Assembly (NCBI GenBank): GCA_910574475.1
Contig: CAJTAT010000006.1
Span: 218,953 to 282,952 of the forward strand
Length of the DNA: 64,000 bases
Source: Clostridia bacterium
GTDB taxonomy: Bacteria > Bacillota > Clostridia > Lachnospirales > Lachnospiraceae
Direction of reading: 5' to 3'
The position numbers and the translations under genes are program-made. This document shows, one piece after another, positions 36,993 to 45,707 of this stretch (position 1 is its first letter; each line of letters begins with the position of its first letter). Under the pieces are notes generated by a model. The model was not told the DNA's origin and did no database searches. It was given only the letters and a program-made list of their open reading frames with translations.

Positions 36993-37586
36993 ATGACTCA
37001 AAAGAAGCAGAGAATTATCAATCTAATTACCTGGAGTTCTATGGCGGCTCTACTGATTTTTACAATATATGGTATGAAGACAGGACTTTTTACAGATAGG
37101 AGTCAGATGGAAGCTTTGGTGGCAAAGAGTGGAATCTACGGTCCGCTGGTATTTGTACTGATCCAGATTATTCAGGTAGTGATTCCCATTATTCCTGGTG
37201 GCATTTCCTGTGCAGTTGGTGTTATACTATTTGGGGCATGGGAAGGACTTCTCTACAATTATGTTGGAATTGTCATCGGCTCTTTTATTAATTTTTATCT
37301 GGCGAGACGCTACGGAAAATGCTTCGTACAAGCCTTTGTTAAGGAAGAGACCTACGAGAAATATGCCGGATGGCTGGAGCGAGGGAAAAAGTTTGACAAG
37401 TTTTTTACCATGGCAATCTTCTTTCCCTGTGCACCAGATGATTTTCTGTGCATGCTGGCCGGTTTGACTCGTATGTCCTGGAAAAAATTTAGCACAATTA
37501 TACTATTAGGAAAACCCGCATCCATAGCTATGTACAGTCTGGCTTTAATGTATACGGGTAGTTGGCTGGGAGGATTATTAACATGA
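36993..37586 (+). CDS. TVP38/TMEM64 (VTT-domain) membrane protein
   Basis: 197 residues with about five helices. The VTT core is seen in VIPIIPGGISCAVGVILFG, GIVIGSFINFYLARRYG and FPCAPDDFLCMLAGLTRMS. Related DedA/TMEM41 proteins move lipids between leaflets. It overlaps the following glycosyltransferase by 4 bases, and the two enzymes downstream probably make glycolipids, so a lipid-handling role is plausible. Confidence 0.88.
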   Translation: MTQKKQRIINLITWSSMAALLIFTIYGMKTGLFTDRSQMEALVAKSGIYGPLVFVLIQIIQVVIPIIPGGISCAVGVILFGAWEGLLYNYVGIVIGSFINFYLARRYGKCFVQAFVKEETYEKYAGWLERGKKFDKFFTMAIFFPCAPDDFLCMLAGLTRMSWKKFSTIILLGKPASIAMYSLALMYTGSWLGGLLT

Positions 37587-38824
37587 AAATACTGATTACA
37601 ACAGATTTATTTCGTTCTACGATTAACGGTGTGGTGACTTCGGTCCTGAATCTGGAGGAAGAATTGACAAAACAGGGACATGAGGTGCGTATTTTGACGG
37701 TATCTGATACGGGAAAAGCTTACCAGGAAGGAAATGTCTGGTATCTGCGTTCCATACCGTCCGGCATCTACCCGGGAGTGCGGATTCCTGTGCCGGGGGA
37801 TGGAACCTTTCGAAAAGAGCTGACAGAATGGAAACCGGATGTGGTACATAGTCAATGTGAATTCTGCACGTTTAGTTATGGAAAACGGATTGCCGAGGAC
37901 TCGGGCGCTCTTTTTGTACATACCTGCCATACCTTATATGAGCAGTATACAAAGTACATTCCCATGGGAAAATATTTGGGGCCTGCTGCAGTGGCTACCT
38001 GCATGAGGTGGAGGCTGCGGCCGACAGATCTGATTATTGCTCCCACAAAAAAGGTGGAACGAACTTTTTTGAGCTATGGTGTGAAGAAAAAGACGGCTAT
38101 TATTCCAACAGGAATTCAAATAGAGAATTTTACGAAGCATGTGTCAGAAGAAACCCTCCAAAAACTTCGGGAGGAGTGTGGGATTCGCCCTGGCGTTCAG
38201 ATAGTTCTGAGCCTGGGACGCCTTGGCTTTGAAAAGCAGGTGGACGAGCTCTTATATGGATGGAAAGAAGCGGAAATTTCCAGTGAGGATGCCATGCTTT
38301 TGATTGTAGGCGGCGGTCCGGCGGAGGATAGCCTGCGTAAACTGTCTGAAGAACTTGGCCTTCAGGATCAGGTGTGCTTTTATGGGATGGCCGAGCCTTC
38401 TATGGTTCCAGCTTTTTATCATTTGGCAGATATCTTTGTCTGTGCGTCTACAAGTGAGACACAGGGGCTGACTTATGTGGAAGCCCTGGCAAGCGGTCTG
38501 CCTCTGGTCTGCCGGAGAGATCCCTGTCTGAACGGTGTTCTGGAGCATGGAAAGAATGGGTATTCTTATCGTGGGAGGGATGAGTTTGGCAAGTATGTAA
38601 AAGACTTACTGGGTCAAGAGGAGAAGCGGGCACAGATGAGCGCACATAGCTGTGAGCTGGCAAAAACCTTTGGCACAGAGGCTTTCGGACAGGCAGTGGG
38701 GAGCCTGTACAACAATAGCATACGAGACAAAGGAGAGATGAATCTGCGGGGACATATTTTTGGAGGGCGGAGATTTGTCTATATTGATGGAGCACTAGAA
38801 AGGATGTTGAGGAATTTTAAGTAG
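37583..38824 (+). CDS. GT4 glycosyltransferase, glycolipid-synthase-like
   Basis: 413 residues in two Rossmann lobes. The N-terminus MKILITTDLFRSTINGVVTS and HTCHTLYEQYTKYIP are typical of diacylglycerol alpha-glucosyltransferases. The donor site has the family EX7E pattern in SETQGLTYVEALASGLP. It likely adds glucose or galactose to diacylglycerol at the membrane. ATG 37583 overlaps the TVP38 stop, and GGGAGG lies upstream. Confidence 0.85.
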   Translation: MKILITTDLFRSTINGVVTSVLNLEEELTKQGHEVRILTVSDTGKAYQEGNVWYLRSIPSGIYPGVRIPVPGDGTFRKELTEWKPDVVHSQCEFCTFSYGKRIAEDSGALFVHTCHTLYEQYTKYIPMGKYLGPAAVATCMRWRLRPTDLIIAPTKKVERTFLSYGVKKKTAIIPTGIQIENFTKHVSEETLQKLREECGIRPGVQIVLSLGRLGFEKQVDELLYGWKEAEISSEDAMLLIVGGGPAEDSLRKLSEELGLQDQVCFYGMAEPSMVPAFYHLADIFVCASTSETQGLTYVEALASGLPLVCRRDPCLNGVLEHGKNGYSYRGRDEFGKYVKDLLGQEEKRAQMSAHSCELAKTFGTEAFGQAVGSLYNNSIRDKGEMNLRGHIFGGRRFVYIDGALERMLRNFK

Positions 38825-38872
38825 AATCCTTTTGATAGTGTAAAGTTTTATAAGTAGGAGGTGGGTTTCTTA

Positions 38873-39907
38873 GTGAAAGTACTTTTATATGGTAAGAATC
38901 AGAAATTGCTATCCAAAAGTGGAATTGGGCGGGCAATGCAAATGCAGAGAGACTCCCTTGAGGAGAATGGCGTGGAGGTAACAACAAATCCAGAAGACGA
39001 CTGGGATATTGTACATTTAAACAGTATTTTTCCCAGTGATTATCAGATGGCCCAAAGAGCGAAAAAGGCGGGCAAAAAAGTGATCTATCATGCACACTCA
39101 ACAAAAGAGGATTTCGAGGATTCTTTTATTGGTTCCAACCTTCTGGCTCCCCTGTTTCAGCACTGGCTGGTAAAATGTTATGAGTTGGGAGATTTGATTT
39201 TGACGCCTACGCCTTATTCTCGCTCGCTACTCTTGAGCTATGGGATTCGAAAGCCCATTGCCGTGATTTCCAATGGGGTGGATACTTTCCGTTTTCAGAG
39301 GAATATGGCTGTCCGCAGCCGGTTTCGCAGAGAGTATGGTTTTACAGAGACAGATCGAGTGATCCTTTCAGTAGGGCTGTATTTTGAGCGGAAGGGAATT
39401 CTGGATTTTGTAGAATTGGCAAGACAGATGCCTGAGTACCAGTTTATCTGGTTTGGCTATACGCCGGATATTCAGATTCCCGGAAAAGTGCGAAAGGCCG
39501 TGCGCACCCGCCTGCCAAATCTGACTTTTGCAGGTTATGTACCACCTGAGCAGCTAAGACAAGCTTACAGTGGCAGCGATCTGTTCTTTTTCCCTTCCTA
39601 TGAGGAGACGGAAGGAATTGTGGTATTAGAGGCACTTTCCTGTGAAATTCCTGTTCTTTTGCGGGATATTCCAGTCTATCAGGGCTGGCTGGAGAATAGG
39701 GAGGACGTATACAAGGGTAGCAGTCAGGCTGAATTTGAACGGCTGATTGGACAGATTTTGGAGGGAGAGCTTCCAGATCTGACGTCCAGCGGAAGACAGA
39801 GAGCTATGGAGCGTGATGTATTCCATCAGGCCAGAAAGCTGTGTCAGTATTATGCCTGTGTAGTAGAGCAGACAATTTTTAAAAAGAATCTAGTGCCTTT
39901 TGCCTGA
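38873..39907 (+). CDS. GT4 glycosyltransferase, probable second glycolipid synthase
   Basis: 344 residues. SGIGRAMQMQ near the start, HAHSTKEDFEDSFIGSN, an ISNGVDTFRF donor segment and EETEGIVVLEALSCEIP (EX7E motif). It resembles enzymes that add a second hexose to a monoglycosyl diacylglycerol. The preceding gene would make the first product. GTG 38873 is used, with AGGAGG 12 bases upstream; GTG 38861 is too close to the site. Confidence 0.82.
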   Translation: MKVLLYGKNQKLLSKSGIGRAMQMQRDSLEENGVEVTTNPEDDWDIVHLNSIFPSDYQMAQRAKKAGKKVIYHAHSTKEDFEDSFIGSNLLAPLFQHWLVKCYELGDLILTPTPYSRSLLLSYGIRKPIAVISNGVDTFRFQRNMAVRSRFRREYGFTETDRVILSVGLYFERKGILDFVELARQMPEYQFIWFGYTPDIQIPGKVRKAVRTRLPNLTFAGYVPPEQLRQAYSGSDLFFFPSYEETEGIVVLEALSCEIPVLLRDIPVYQGWLENREDVYKGSSQAEFERLIGQILEGELPDLTSSGRQRAMERDVFHQARKLCQYYACVVEQTIFKKNLVPFA

Positions 39908-39955
39908 ATTCCTGCATATCTTAGATAGAAAGATAAAAGAGACTAAGGAGATTTT

Positions 39956-40840
39956 ATGGCAACAAAAATAGTAGTAGACGCTGGGCATGGCGGAAGCAAT
40001 CCTGGGGCTGTCTATCAGGGGCGAAGAGAAAGTGATGATGCTTTAAGGCTTGCCATGGCTGTGGGAAAGATCCTTGAGGCAAATGGATACGATGTGACTT
40101 ATACAAGGACTAGTGATGTGACACAGTCTGTAGGACAAAAGGCTGCCATTGCCAATGAGGAAGGCGCAGATTTATTTGTATCCATCCATCGCAATGCGGC
40201 AGAGTATCCTGGCCAATATTCTGGAATTCAGACGTTGCTCTATGATGAGTCAGGATTTAAAAAGGAAATGGCAGATAATATAAACAAGAATCTGGCAGCC
40301 CTAGGTTTTCGCAATGCAGGGGTGAGTATTCGCCCCAATCTGGTAGTTTTGAACAGCACTCAGATGCCGGCTCTTTTAGTAGAAGCAGGATTTATCGACA
40401 GTCAGACGGACAATCAATTGTTTGACAGCAAGTTTCAGGCCATTGCTCAGGCTATTGCAGACGGGATTATGGAGACTTTGGATGGCCCTCAAATGACGTC
40501 CAGCAATGTGGATGAGACACTTTATGAGGAAGAGGAAGAAAGACATCGCCGTCCACCTATGAGACCGATGCCTCCTATGCCACCAATTCCTCCCATGCCG
40601 CCCGCACCGCCCGTGGATCAGGAAGAAGAGCTATATCGTGTGCAGGCAGGGGCTTTCAGGGAACGTCAGAATGCAGATAATCTGCTGCAACTTCTGGAAA
40701 ATGACGGATTTCCTGCTTTTATTGTATATCAGGATGGCTTGTATAAAGTACAGGTGGGGGCATTTGCACGGCTGAGCAATGCGATTGCTATGGAGAGAGA
40801 AGTGCGGCAGAAAGGGTATAATACGTATATTACAACGTAG
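39956..40840 (+). CDS. N-acetylmuramoyl-L-alanine amidase with C-terminal SPOR domain
   Basis: 294 residues: amidase_3 domain (1-180) with DAGHGGSNPGA (zinc His), VSIHRNAA (second zinc His) and LLVEAGFIDS (catalytic Glu). A Pro/Met-rich linker (about 198-222, repeated MPP and IPP units) leads to a SPOR domain (225-294, YRVQAGAFRERQNADNLL and YKVQVGAFARLSNA) that binds denuded glycan. No signal peptide is visible; the frame starts MATKIVVDAGHGG. It may be released in the mother cell, exported by another route, or the protein may be cytoplasmic. Confidence 0.9.
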   Translation: MATKIVVDAGHGGSNPGAVYQGRRESDDALRLAMAVGKILEANGYDVTYTRTSDVTQSVGQKAAIANEEGADLFVSIHRNAAEYPGQYSGIQTLLYDESGFKKEMADNINKNLAALGFRNAGVSIRPNLVVLNSTQMPALLVEAGFIDSQTDNQLFDSKFQAIAQAIADGIMETLDGPQMTSSNVDETLYEEEEERHRRPPMRPMPPMPPIPPMPPAPPVDQEEELYRVQAGAFRERQNADNLLQLLENDGFPAFIVYQDGLYKVQVGAFARLSNAIAMEREVRQKGYNTYITT

Positions 40841-41060
40841 AGTTTATAGATAGTCTCTTGTCTTCTGGTTCAAGAAGACGATTTGGAGGGCATCTGTGTC
40901 CAAGGCAGACAGCAGTGTTTGCAGAATGGATATAGATGCTCTCTAAGTTTCTGCACATTGAGGATAAAGGGACGAAAAAGAGTGGTTGGTGGTTGCAATG
41001 TGGGGGAGGCTTTGTTAAAATGGGAAGAATGACAATCATGAGAGGTGGAGTGAGACAGGC

Positions 41061-41864
41061 ATGGAAAAGTTGATTATTTTGGGAACAGGTAATGCAAATG
41101 CTACGAAGTGCTATAATACCTGTTCTGCCATATGGAATGAGAAGGGGTATTTTTTGGTGGATGCCGGCGGAGGGAATGGAATTTTGCTCCAGCTTGAGAA
41201 GGCCGGGATACCTCTCGATGAGATACATGAGATTTTTTTAAGCCATGAGCATACGGATCATTTGCTGGGAATGGTGTGGATGATTCGGATGATTGCAGCA
41301 CGGATGAAGCAGGGAAAGTATGAGGGGAATCTTAATATTTACTGTCATAGAGATTTGGTGGAACCTCTGCTTACAATCGTTCGTCTGACAGTTCAGGGAA
41401 AGTTTGTGAAACTGATTGGGGAACGTATTTTCTTGCACCCTGTGGAAGACAAAGAAGTGAAGGAGATATTGGGGTATCAGATTCAGTTCTTTGATATTCA
41501 GTCCGTGAAGGCGAAGCAGTATGGGTTTACCATGAAGCTTCAGAATGGGAAGCATTTTACTTTCGCAGGGGACGAGCCATACCGGGATTGTGAGTATTCC
41601 TATGTGAAGGGGGCGGACTGGTTGCTTCATGAGGCGTTTTGTCTGTACAGCCAGGCGGAGCGGTTTAAGCCTTATGAGAAGTGCCACACTACGGTTAAGG
41701 ACGCCTGCGAGATGGCAGAGAAGCTTGAAATTAAGAATTTAATACTTTACCATACAGAGGATACGAACCTGAAGCAGCGCAAGGAGCTTTATCTGGCGGA
41801 GGGAAAGCAGTATTTTAAAGGGAATCTGTTTGTGCCCGATGACTTGGAAGTGTTTGTGCTGTGA
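41061..41864 (+). CDS. MBL-fold metallohydrolase, RNase Z-like
   Basis: 267 residues. LGTGNANATKCYNTCSA at the N-terminus, the metal motif LSHEHTDHLLG (HxHxDH, about 60), FAGDEPYRD (metal Asp) and LILYHTED near the end match beta-lactamase-fold hydrolases of the RNase Z/ElaC group. Substrate cannot be told: tRNA processing enzymes share this fold, but short forms act on other phosphodiesters. A hairpin terminator follows. Confidence 0.85.
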   Translation: MEKLIILGTGNANATKCYNTCSAIWNEKGYFLVDAGGGNGILLQLEKAGIPLDEIHEIFLSHEHTDHLLGMVWMIRMIAARMKQGKYEGNLNIYCHRDLVEPLLTIVRLTVQGKFVKLIGERIFLHPVEDKEVKEILGYQIQFFDIQSVKAKQYGFTMKLQNGKHFTFAGDEPYRDCEYSYVKGADWLLHEAFCLYSQAERFKPYEKCHTTVKDACEMAEKLEIKNLILYHTEDTNLKQRKELYLAEGKQYFKGNLFVPDDLEVFVL

Positions 41865-41887
41865 GAAAGCCAACTTGACTTTTTCCT

Positions 41888-41916
41888 ATACCATCTCTTG
41901 TCAAGAGATGGTATTT
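41888..41916 (+). terminator. Hairpin after the MBL hydrolase gene
   Basis: Perfect 12-bp arms ATACCATCTCTT and AAGAGATGGTAT around a 3-base loop, followed by a short T-run. Confidence 0.7.
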
Positions 41917-41953
41917 AGAGTTACAATAAAAAGAAAAGGAGCGGAGAGGAACA

Positions 41954-43132
41954 ATGAATAATTTTCAGTATTTTACACCTACAAAGGTGATTTTTGGAAA
42001 AGACACAGAGAGTCAGGCAGGAGATCTGGTCAAAGAGCAAAAAGGGACAAAAGTTCTTGTGCATTATGGAACTGGAAGTGTCAAGCGCAGCGGACTTCTG
42101 GATCGGGTGTATGCGTCTCTTGACAAAGCGGGTATCCCCTATGTGAGTCTAGGGGGCGTGGTGCCGAATCCTAGGCTTTCTATGGTGTATAAGGGGATTG
42201 AGCTCTGTAAAAAGGAAGACGTGGATTTTATCTTGGCAGTGGGGGGCGGAAGTGCCATTGACTCTGCAAAAGCCATTGCTTATGGACTGAAATACGATGG
42301 GGATGTATGGGATCTGTACTTGAAAAAAGAAGTTCCCCAGGATGCCATGCCATTGGGTGTCATCCTGACCATTGCAGCTACAGGAAGTGAGATGAGCAAT
42401 TCTTCCGTGATCACCAATGAGGAAGGCTGGCTGAAGCGGGGATTGAACCATGATATCAGCCGTCCCCGTTTTGCAATTATGAACCCGGAGCTGACTTATA
42501 CCCTTCCTGAATATCAGACAATGAGCGGTTGTACTGATATTATGATGCATACCATGGAGCGCTATTTCTCTCATGAGATGGATACGGACCTGACAGATTA
42601 TCTGGCAGAGGGACTCTTGAAGGCTGTGATGCATGCGGCAAAGGTACTGCTTACAAAGCCTGAGGACTATGATGCGAGAGCAGAGATTCTCTGGGCAGGA
42701 AGCCTCTCCCATAATGGACTGACTGGTTGCGGACGTTTGGGAGACTGGGCTTGCCATCAGTTGGAGCATGAACTGGGTGGTATGTTTGATGTGGCTCACG
42801 GAGCAGGACTGGCAGCTGTGTGGGGGAGCTGGGCCCGGTATGTCTATAAATCTGACGTGGCTCGCTTTGCAAAATTTGCAGTGAATGTGATGGGGATCCC
42901 CTATGATTATGCAGATCCTGAGAAGACAGCTCTGGAGGGAATTGAAGCTCTGGAAAACTTTTTCCGCTCTATTCATATGCCAGTTAGCATTTCAGAATTA
43001 GGTGTGGAGCTGAATGATGATCAGATCAAGGAGTTGGCTCACAAGTGCTCCTTTATGGATACACGTACCATTGGTGGAATTCAGAAGCTTGACAAGAAGG
43101 ATATCGCTGAAATTTACAGGATGGCGAAATAG
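41954..43132 (+). CDS. Iron-containing alcohol dehydrogenase (BdhA-like)
   Basis: 392-residue group III alcohol dehydrogenase. NAD(P)-binding GGGSAIDSAKAIAYG near 95, and iron ligands in DIMMHTMERYF, HQLEHELGGMFDVAHGAG. The length and these blocks match NADPH-dependent butanol dehydrogenases such as BdhA, which reduce aldehydes in fermentation. AGGAGCGGAGAGG lies upstream of ATG 41954. Confidence 0.92.
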   Translation: MNNFQYFTPTKVIFGKDTESQAGDLVKEQKGTKVLVHYGTGSVKRSGLLDRVYASLDKAGIPYVSLGGVVPNPRLSMVYKGIELCKKEDVDFILAVGGGSAIDSAKAIAYGLKYDGDVWDLYLKKEVPQDAMPLGVILTIAATGSEMSNSSVITNEEGWLKRGLNHDISRPRFAIMNPELTYTLPEYQTMSGCTDIMMHTMERYFSHEMDTDLTDYLAEGLLKAVMHAAKVLLTKPEDYDARAEILWAGSLSHNGLTGCGRLGDWACHQLEHELGGMFDVAHGAGLAAVWGSWARYVYKSDVARFAKFAVNVMGIPYDYADPEKTALEGIEALENFFRSIHMPVSISELGVELNDDQIKELAHKCSFMDTRTIGGIQKLDKKDIAEIYRMAK

Positions 43133-43160
43133 ACTTTACAAATATAAGAAAGTGTGCAAT

Positions 43161-44516
43161 ATGAGTGATACGAGAACAGACTTAGGAACAGAAAAGGTAG
43201 GTAAACTGTTGGTACGCCTTGCAATTCCTACCATTACAGCACAGATCGTCAATATGCTTTATAATATTGTGGATCGTATTTATATTGGACATATACCGGA
43301 GGAGGGAGCCCTGGCATTGACAGGGCTCGGCCTCTGTTTTCCAGTCATTATGCTGATCACAGCCTTTTCCAGTCTGGTGGGAATGGGCGGAGCGCCCCAG
43401 GCTTCTATTAAAATGGGACAGCAGGATCAGGAAGGGGCTCAGAAAATTCTTGGGAACTGTTTTGTAGTTCTGGCAGTTTTGGCAGTGATATTGACCGTTG
43501 TATTTCGGCTGACTGGCCGGGAGCTGTTACAACTGTTTGGAGCCAGCAATGATACGATTGACTATGCCTTGGATTATCTGAATATTTATGTTCTGGGAAC
43601 GATTTCTGTCATGTTCTCCTTGGGACTTAATGCTTTTATTACTACCCAGGGATTTTCCAAAATCAGTATGCTGACTGTAGTGATAGGGGCAGCCCTAAAT
43701 ATTGCTCTAGATCCTGTGTTTATTTTTGTCTTCCACATGGGGGTACAGGGAGCCGCTTTAGCTACTATTCTTTCTCAGACTGTCTCTGCAATCTGGGTCC
43801 TTAAGTTCCTTTTTGGAAAAAAGACGATTTTAAAGATACGAAAGGAAAATATGAGGGTTCAGGGAAAGATTATGATACCTGTTCTTGCTCTGGGATTGTC
43901 TCCTTTTATTATGACGAGTACAGAGAGTCTATTAAACATTTGCTTTAATACTTCCCTGCAGAAATATGGTGGAGATCTGGCAGTGGGCTCTATGACAATT
44001 CTCGCAAGCTGTATGCAGGTATGCAATCTGCCTTTGCAGGGGTTAGCTCAGGGAGCGCAGCCCATTATCAGCTATAATTTCGGAGCAAAGAATTTAGACA
44101 GAGTAAAAAAGGCATTCCGTTTACTTTTTATCTCTGCTATCTGTGCATCTTCGGTAATTTGGCTGATAGCTATTTTTGCGCCTGCTTTTTTCCCTTCTCT
44201 GTTTTCTGGGGATCAGGAACTGATTGCCTATTCCTCCTGGGCCATTCGGATTTATCTGGGAATGGCTTTTGTGATGGGAGCTCAAATGTCCTGCCAGCAG
44301 ACTTTTGTGGCCATCGGGGAAGCGAAGATTTCCCTGTTTTTGGCGCTGTTTCGAAAGATAATTGTGTTGATTCCCCTGATCTATATCTTCCCTCTGTTTT
44401 TTGCAGATAAGGTGTTTGCTGTATTTTTGGCGGAACCTGTGGCGGATACCATTGCGGCGACTACGACTACCACCATGTTTCTGATGAAGTTTCGGAAGCT
44501 TTCCAGGGAAATGTAA
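43161..44516 (+). CDS. MATE family efflux transporter
   Basis: 451 residues with twelve helices in two similar halves. IPTITAQIVNMLYNIVDRIYIG in split form and GLAQGAQPIISYNFGAKN are MATE hallmarks. It exports organic cations or drugs using a Na+ or H+ gradient. The start is ATG 43161, 28 bases after the dehydrogenase stop; the longer open frame from 43014 is antisense-free overlap only. Confidence 0.9.
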   Translation: MSDTRTDLGTEKVGKLLVRLAIPTITAQIVNMLYNIVDRIYIGHIPEEGALALTGLGLCFPVIMLITAFSSLVGMGGAPQASIKMGQQDQEGAQKILGNCFVVLAVLAVILTVVFRLTGRELLQLFGASNDTIDYALDYLNIYVLGTISVMFSLGLNAFITTQGFSKISMLTVVIGAALNIALDPVFIFVFHMGVQGAALATILSQTVSAIWVLKFLFGKKTILKIRKENMRVQGKIMIPVLALGLSPFIMTSTESLLNICFNTSLQKYGGDLAVGSMTILASCMQVCNLPLQGLAQGAQPIISYNFGAKNLDRVKKAFRLLFISAICASSVIWLIAIFAPAFFPSLFSGDQELIAYSSWAIRIYLGMAFVMGAQMSCQQTFVAIGEAKISLFLALFRKIIVLIPLIYIFPLFFADKVFAVFLAEPVADTIAATTTTTMFLMKFRKLSREM

Positions 44517-44539
44517 GGGGGATGTTCTGTTCCTTAAAG

Positions 44540-44620
44540 GTAACAAAATGTAACAATAAAGTAACAGACAGGGACAAATCATAGCAGGGTGTTGCAATTT
44601 CACCAATCCAAAGATATAAT
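44540..44620 (+). promoter_or_regulatory. rpiR promoter with three upstream GTAACA repeats
   Basis: TTGCAA (44592-44597), a 17-base spacer and TATAAT (44615-44620) form a good sigma-A promoter. Upstream, GTAACA occurs at 44540, 44550 and 44561, about one helical turn apart. The same core recurs ahead of the agmatine-deiminase-like gene, so these are candidate operator half-sites for the RpiR protein. Confidence 0.6.
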
Positions 44621-44653
44621 GAGGAAAAACAGCCAATGGGAGAGGGTGGCCGT

Positions 44654-45427
44654 ATGGATTTTTATGAATCAAGCAGCAATAAAATGGAACAGTTATCCAG
44701 AACAGAGCAGGAAATTGTTCATTATATTTATAAGAATATGTCCCAAGTAAAGAATATGTCTATTCGAGAGCTTGCAGAGAACTGTTTCGTATCCAGCACA
44801 ACTATATTTCGATTTGTAAAAAAGCTGGGATATGATGGATATGCCGATTTTATCCAGTCATTATCTTATATGGCTCATAATACCTCCACTATACAGATCC
44901 CGAAAATTCTTCATGTTGATACCTATAGAGATGACTATTTGAATAATGTAGTGGAGGCGGTAAAGGTTGTCACTGATGATAAAATGTATCGGTTTAATCG
45001 CATTATGAGCAGGCGGCCAAAAATTTATATGGTGTCGGAGGGGCTAACTAGAGAAGCTGCTCATTATATCTACCATATTTTAACGGTGCTGGAATTTGAG
45101 GTTTATTTTCTCCAAGAGGATTATGAAATACAGAATATGCTTCAAAGGATCACCTCAGAGGATGTGCTGTTTGTATTATCCTATACAGGAAACAATATGC
45201 GCCTGGTTCATATCATAGAGAAGGTGCTCATGAGCGCTACTCCTACAGTGATGTCAATTACCCGTTCAGATAACAATAGTATTCAAAATATGAGTAATCT
45301 AAATTTTTATGTATTTGCAGATGAAGTGCAGTATAAAGGTTTTGACCTGACCTCCCGCTGCGGGATGATTGCAATTTTTGAGACCTTGATTTATCGATAT
45401 ATTGTAAATATGGAAAAAGATGCCTGA
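44654..45427 (+). CDS. RpiR/MurR family transcriptional regulator
   Basis: 257 residues: N-terminal helix-turn-helix (about 10-80, SIRELAENCFVSSTTIFRFVKKLGY) and a C-terminal SIS domain (120-250, VLFVLSYTGNNMRLVHI). RpiR proteins sense sugar phosphates or related ligands and control adjacent catabolic genes. It stands directly upstream of the deiminase-hydrolase-SDR operon on the same strand, separated by a terminator. ATG 44654 has GGGAGAGGG upstream. Confidence 0.88.
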   Translation: MDFYESSSNKMEQLSRTEQEIVHYIYKNMSQVKNMSIRELAENCFVSSTTIFRFVKKLGYDGYADFIQSLSYMAHNTSTIQIPKILHVDTYRDDYLNNVVEAVKVVTDDKMYRFNRIMSRRPKIYMVSEGLTREAAHYIYHILTVLEFEVYFLQEDYEIQNMLQRITSEDVLFVLSYTGNNMRLVHIIEKVLMSATPTVMSITRSDNNSIQNMSNLNFYVFADEVQYKGFDLTSRCGMIAIFETLIYRYIVNMEKDA

Positions 45428-45450
45428 TTGCAGGAAGAACAGGACAGATG

Positions 45451-45512
45451 ACCCTGCAAAGGAGCTAAGGCTGGAAAGAGCCTGTAGTGCTTCCTTTGCA
45501 GGGTATTTTTAT
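45451..45512 (+). terminator. Terminator after rpiR
   Basis: Arms ACCCTGCAAAGGA and CCTTTGCAGGGT with a branched loop are followed by ATTTTTAT. Confidence 0.8.
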
Positions 45513-45538
45513 GCCCAGAAGCGCACAAGAAAATAAGA

Positions 45539-45596
45539 AAAAGTAACGAAACGTTCCGTGAAAAGTAACGAAATGCGTTTTCTTTACACCTGTTAC
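45539..45596 (+). promoter_or_regulatory. Candidate operator: direct repeat upstream of the SDR operon
   Basis: AAAAGTAACGAAA occurs at 45539-45551 and again at 45561-45573, exactly 22 bases (two turns) apart. An inverted TGTTAC lies at 45591. The GTAAC core matches the three repeats in front of rpiR. No clean promoter boxes were assigned. Confidence 0.55.
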
Positions 45597-45707
45597 CAAT
45601 TGGGCAAAAGGTATAGACAGAGAGAGGATAGAGGTCTATTATCTGACGTAACACACAAAAGGCGCTAGTGTGAAATATGGTTTTGCTAAAAATATACATA
45701 AAGAGGT

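Noticed and set aside
40560..40620. Pro/Met-rich repeat as a tandem repeat locus
   Set aside because: It is a short coding linker in the SPOR amidase with irregular units.
42149..42976. 275-codon minus-strand open frame
   Set aside because: Antisense to the iron alcohol dehydrogenase; no start signal or domain.
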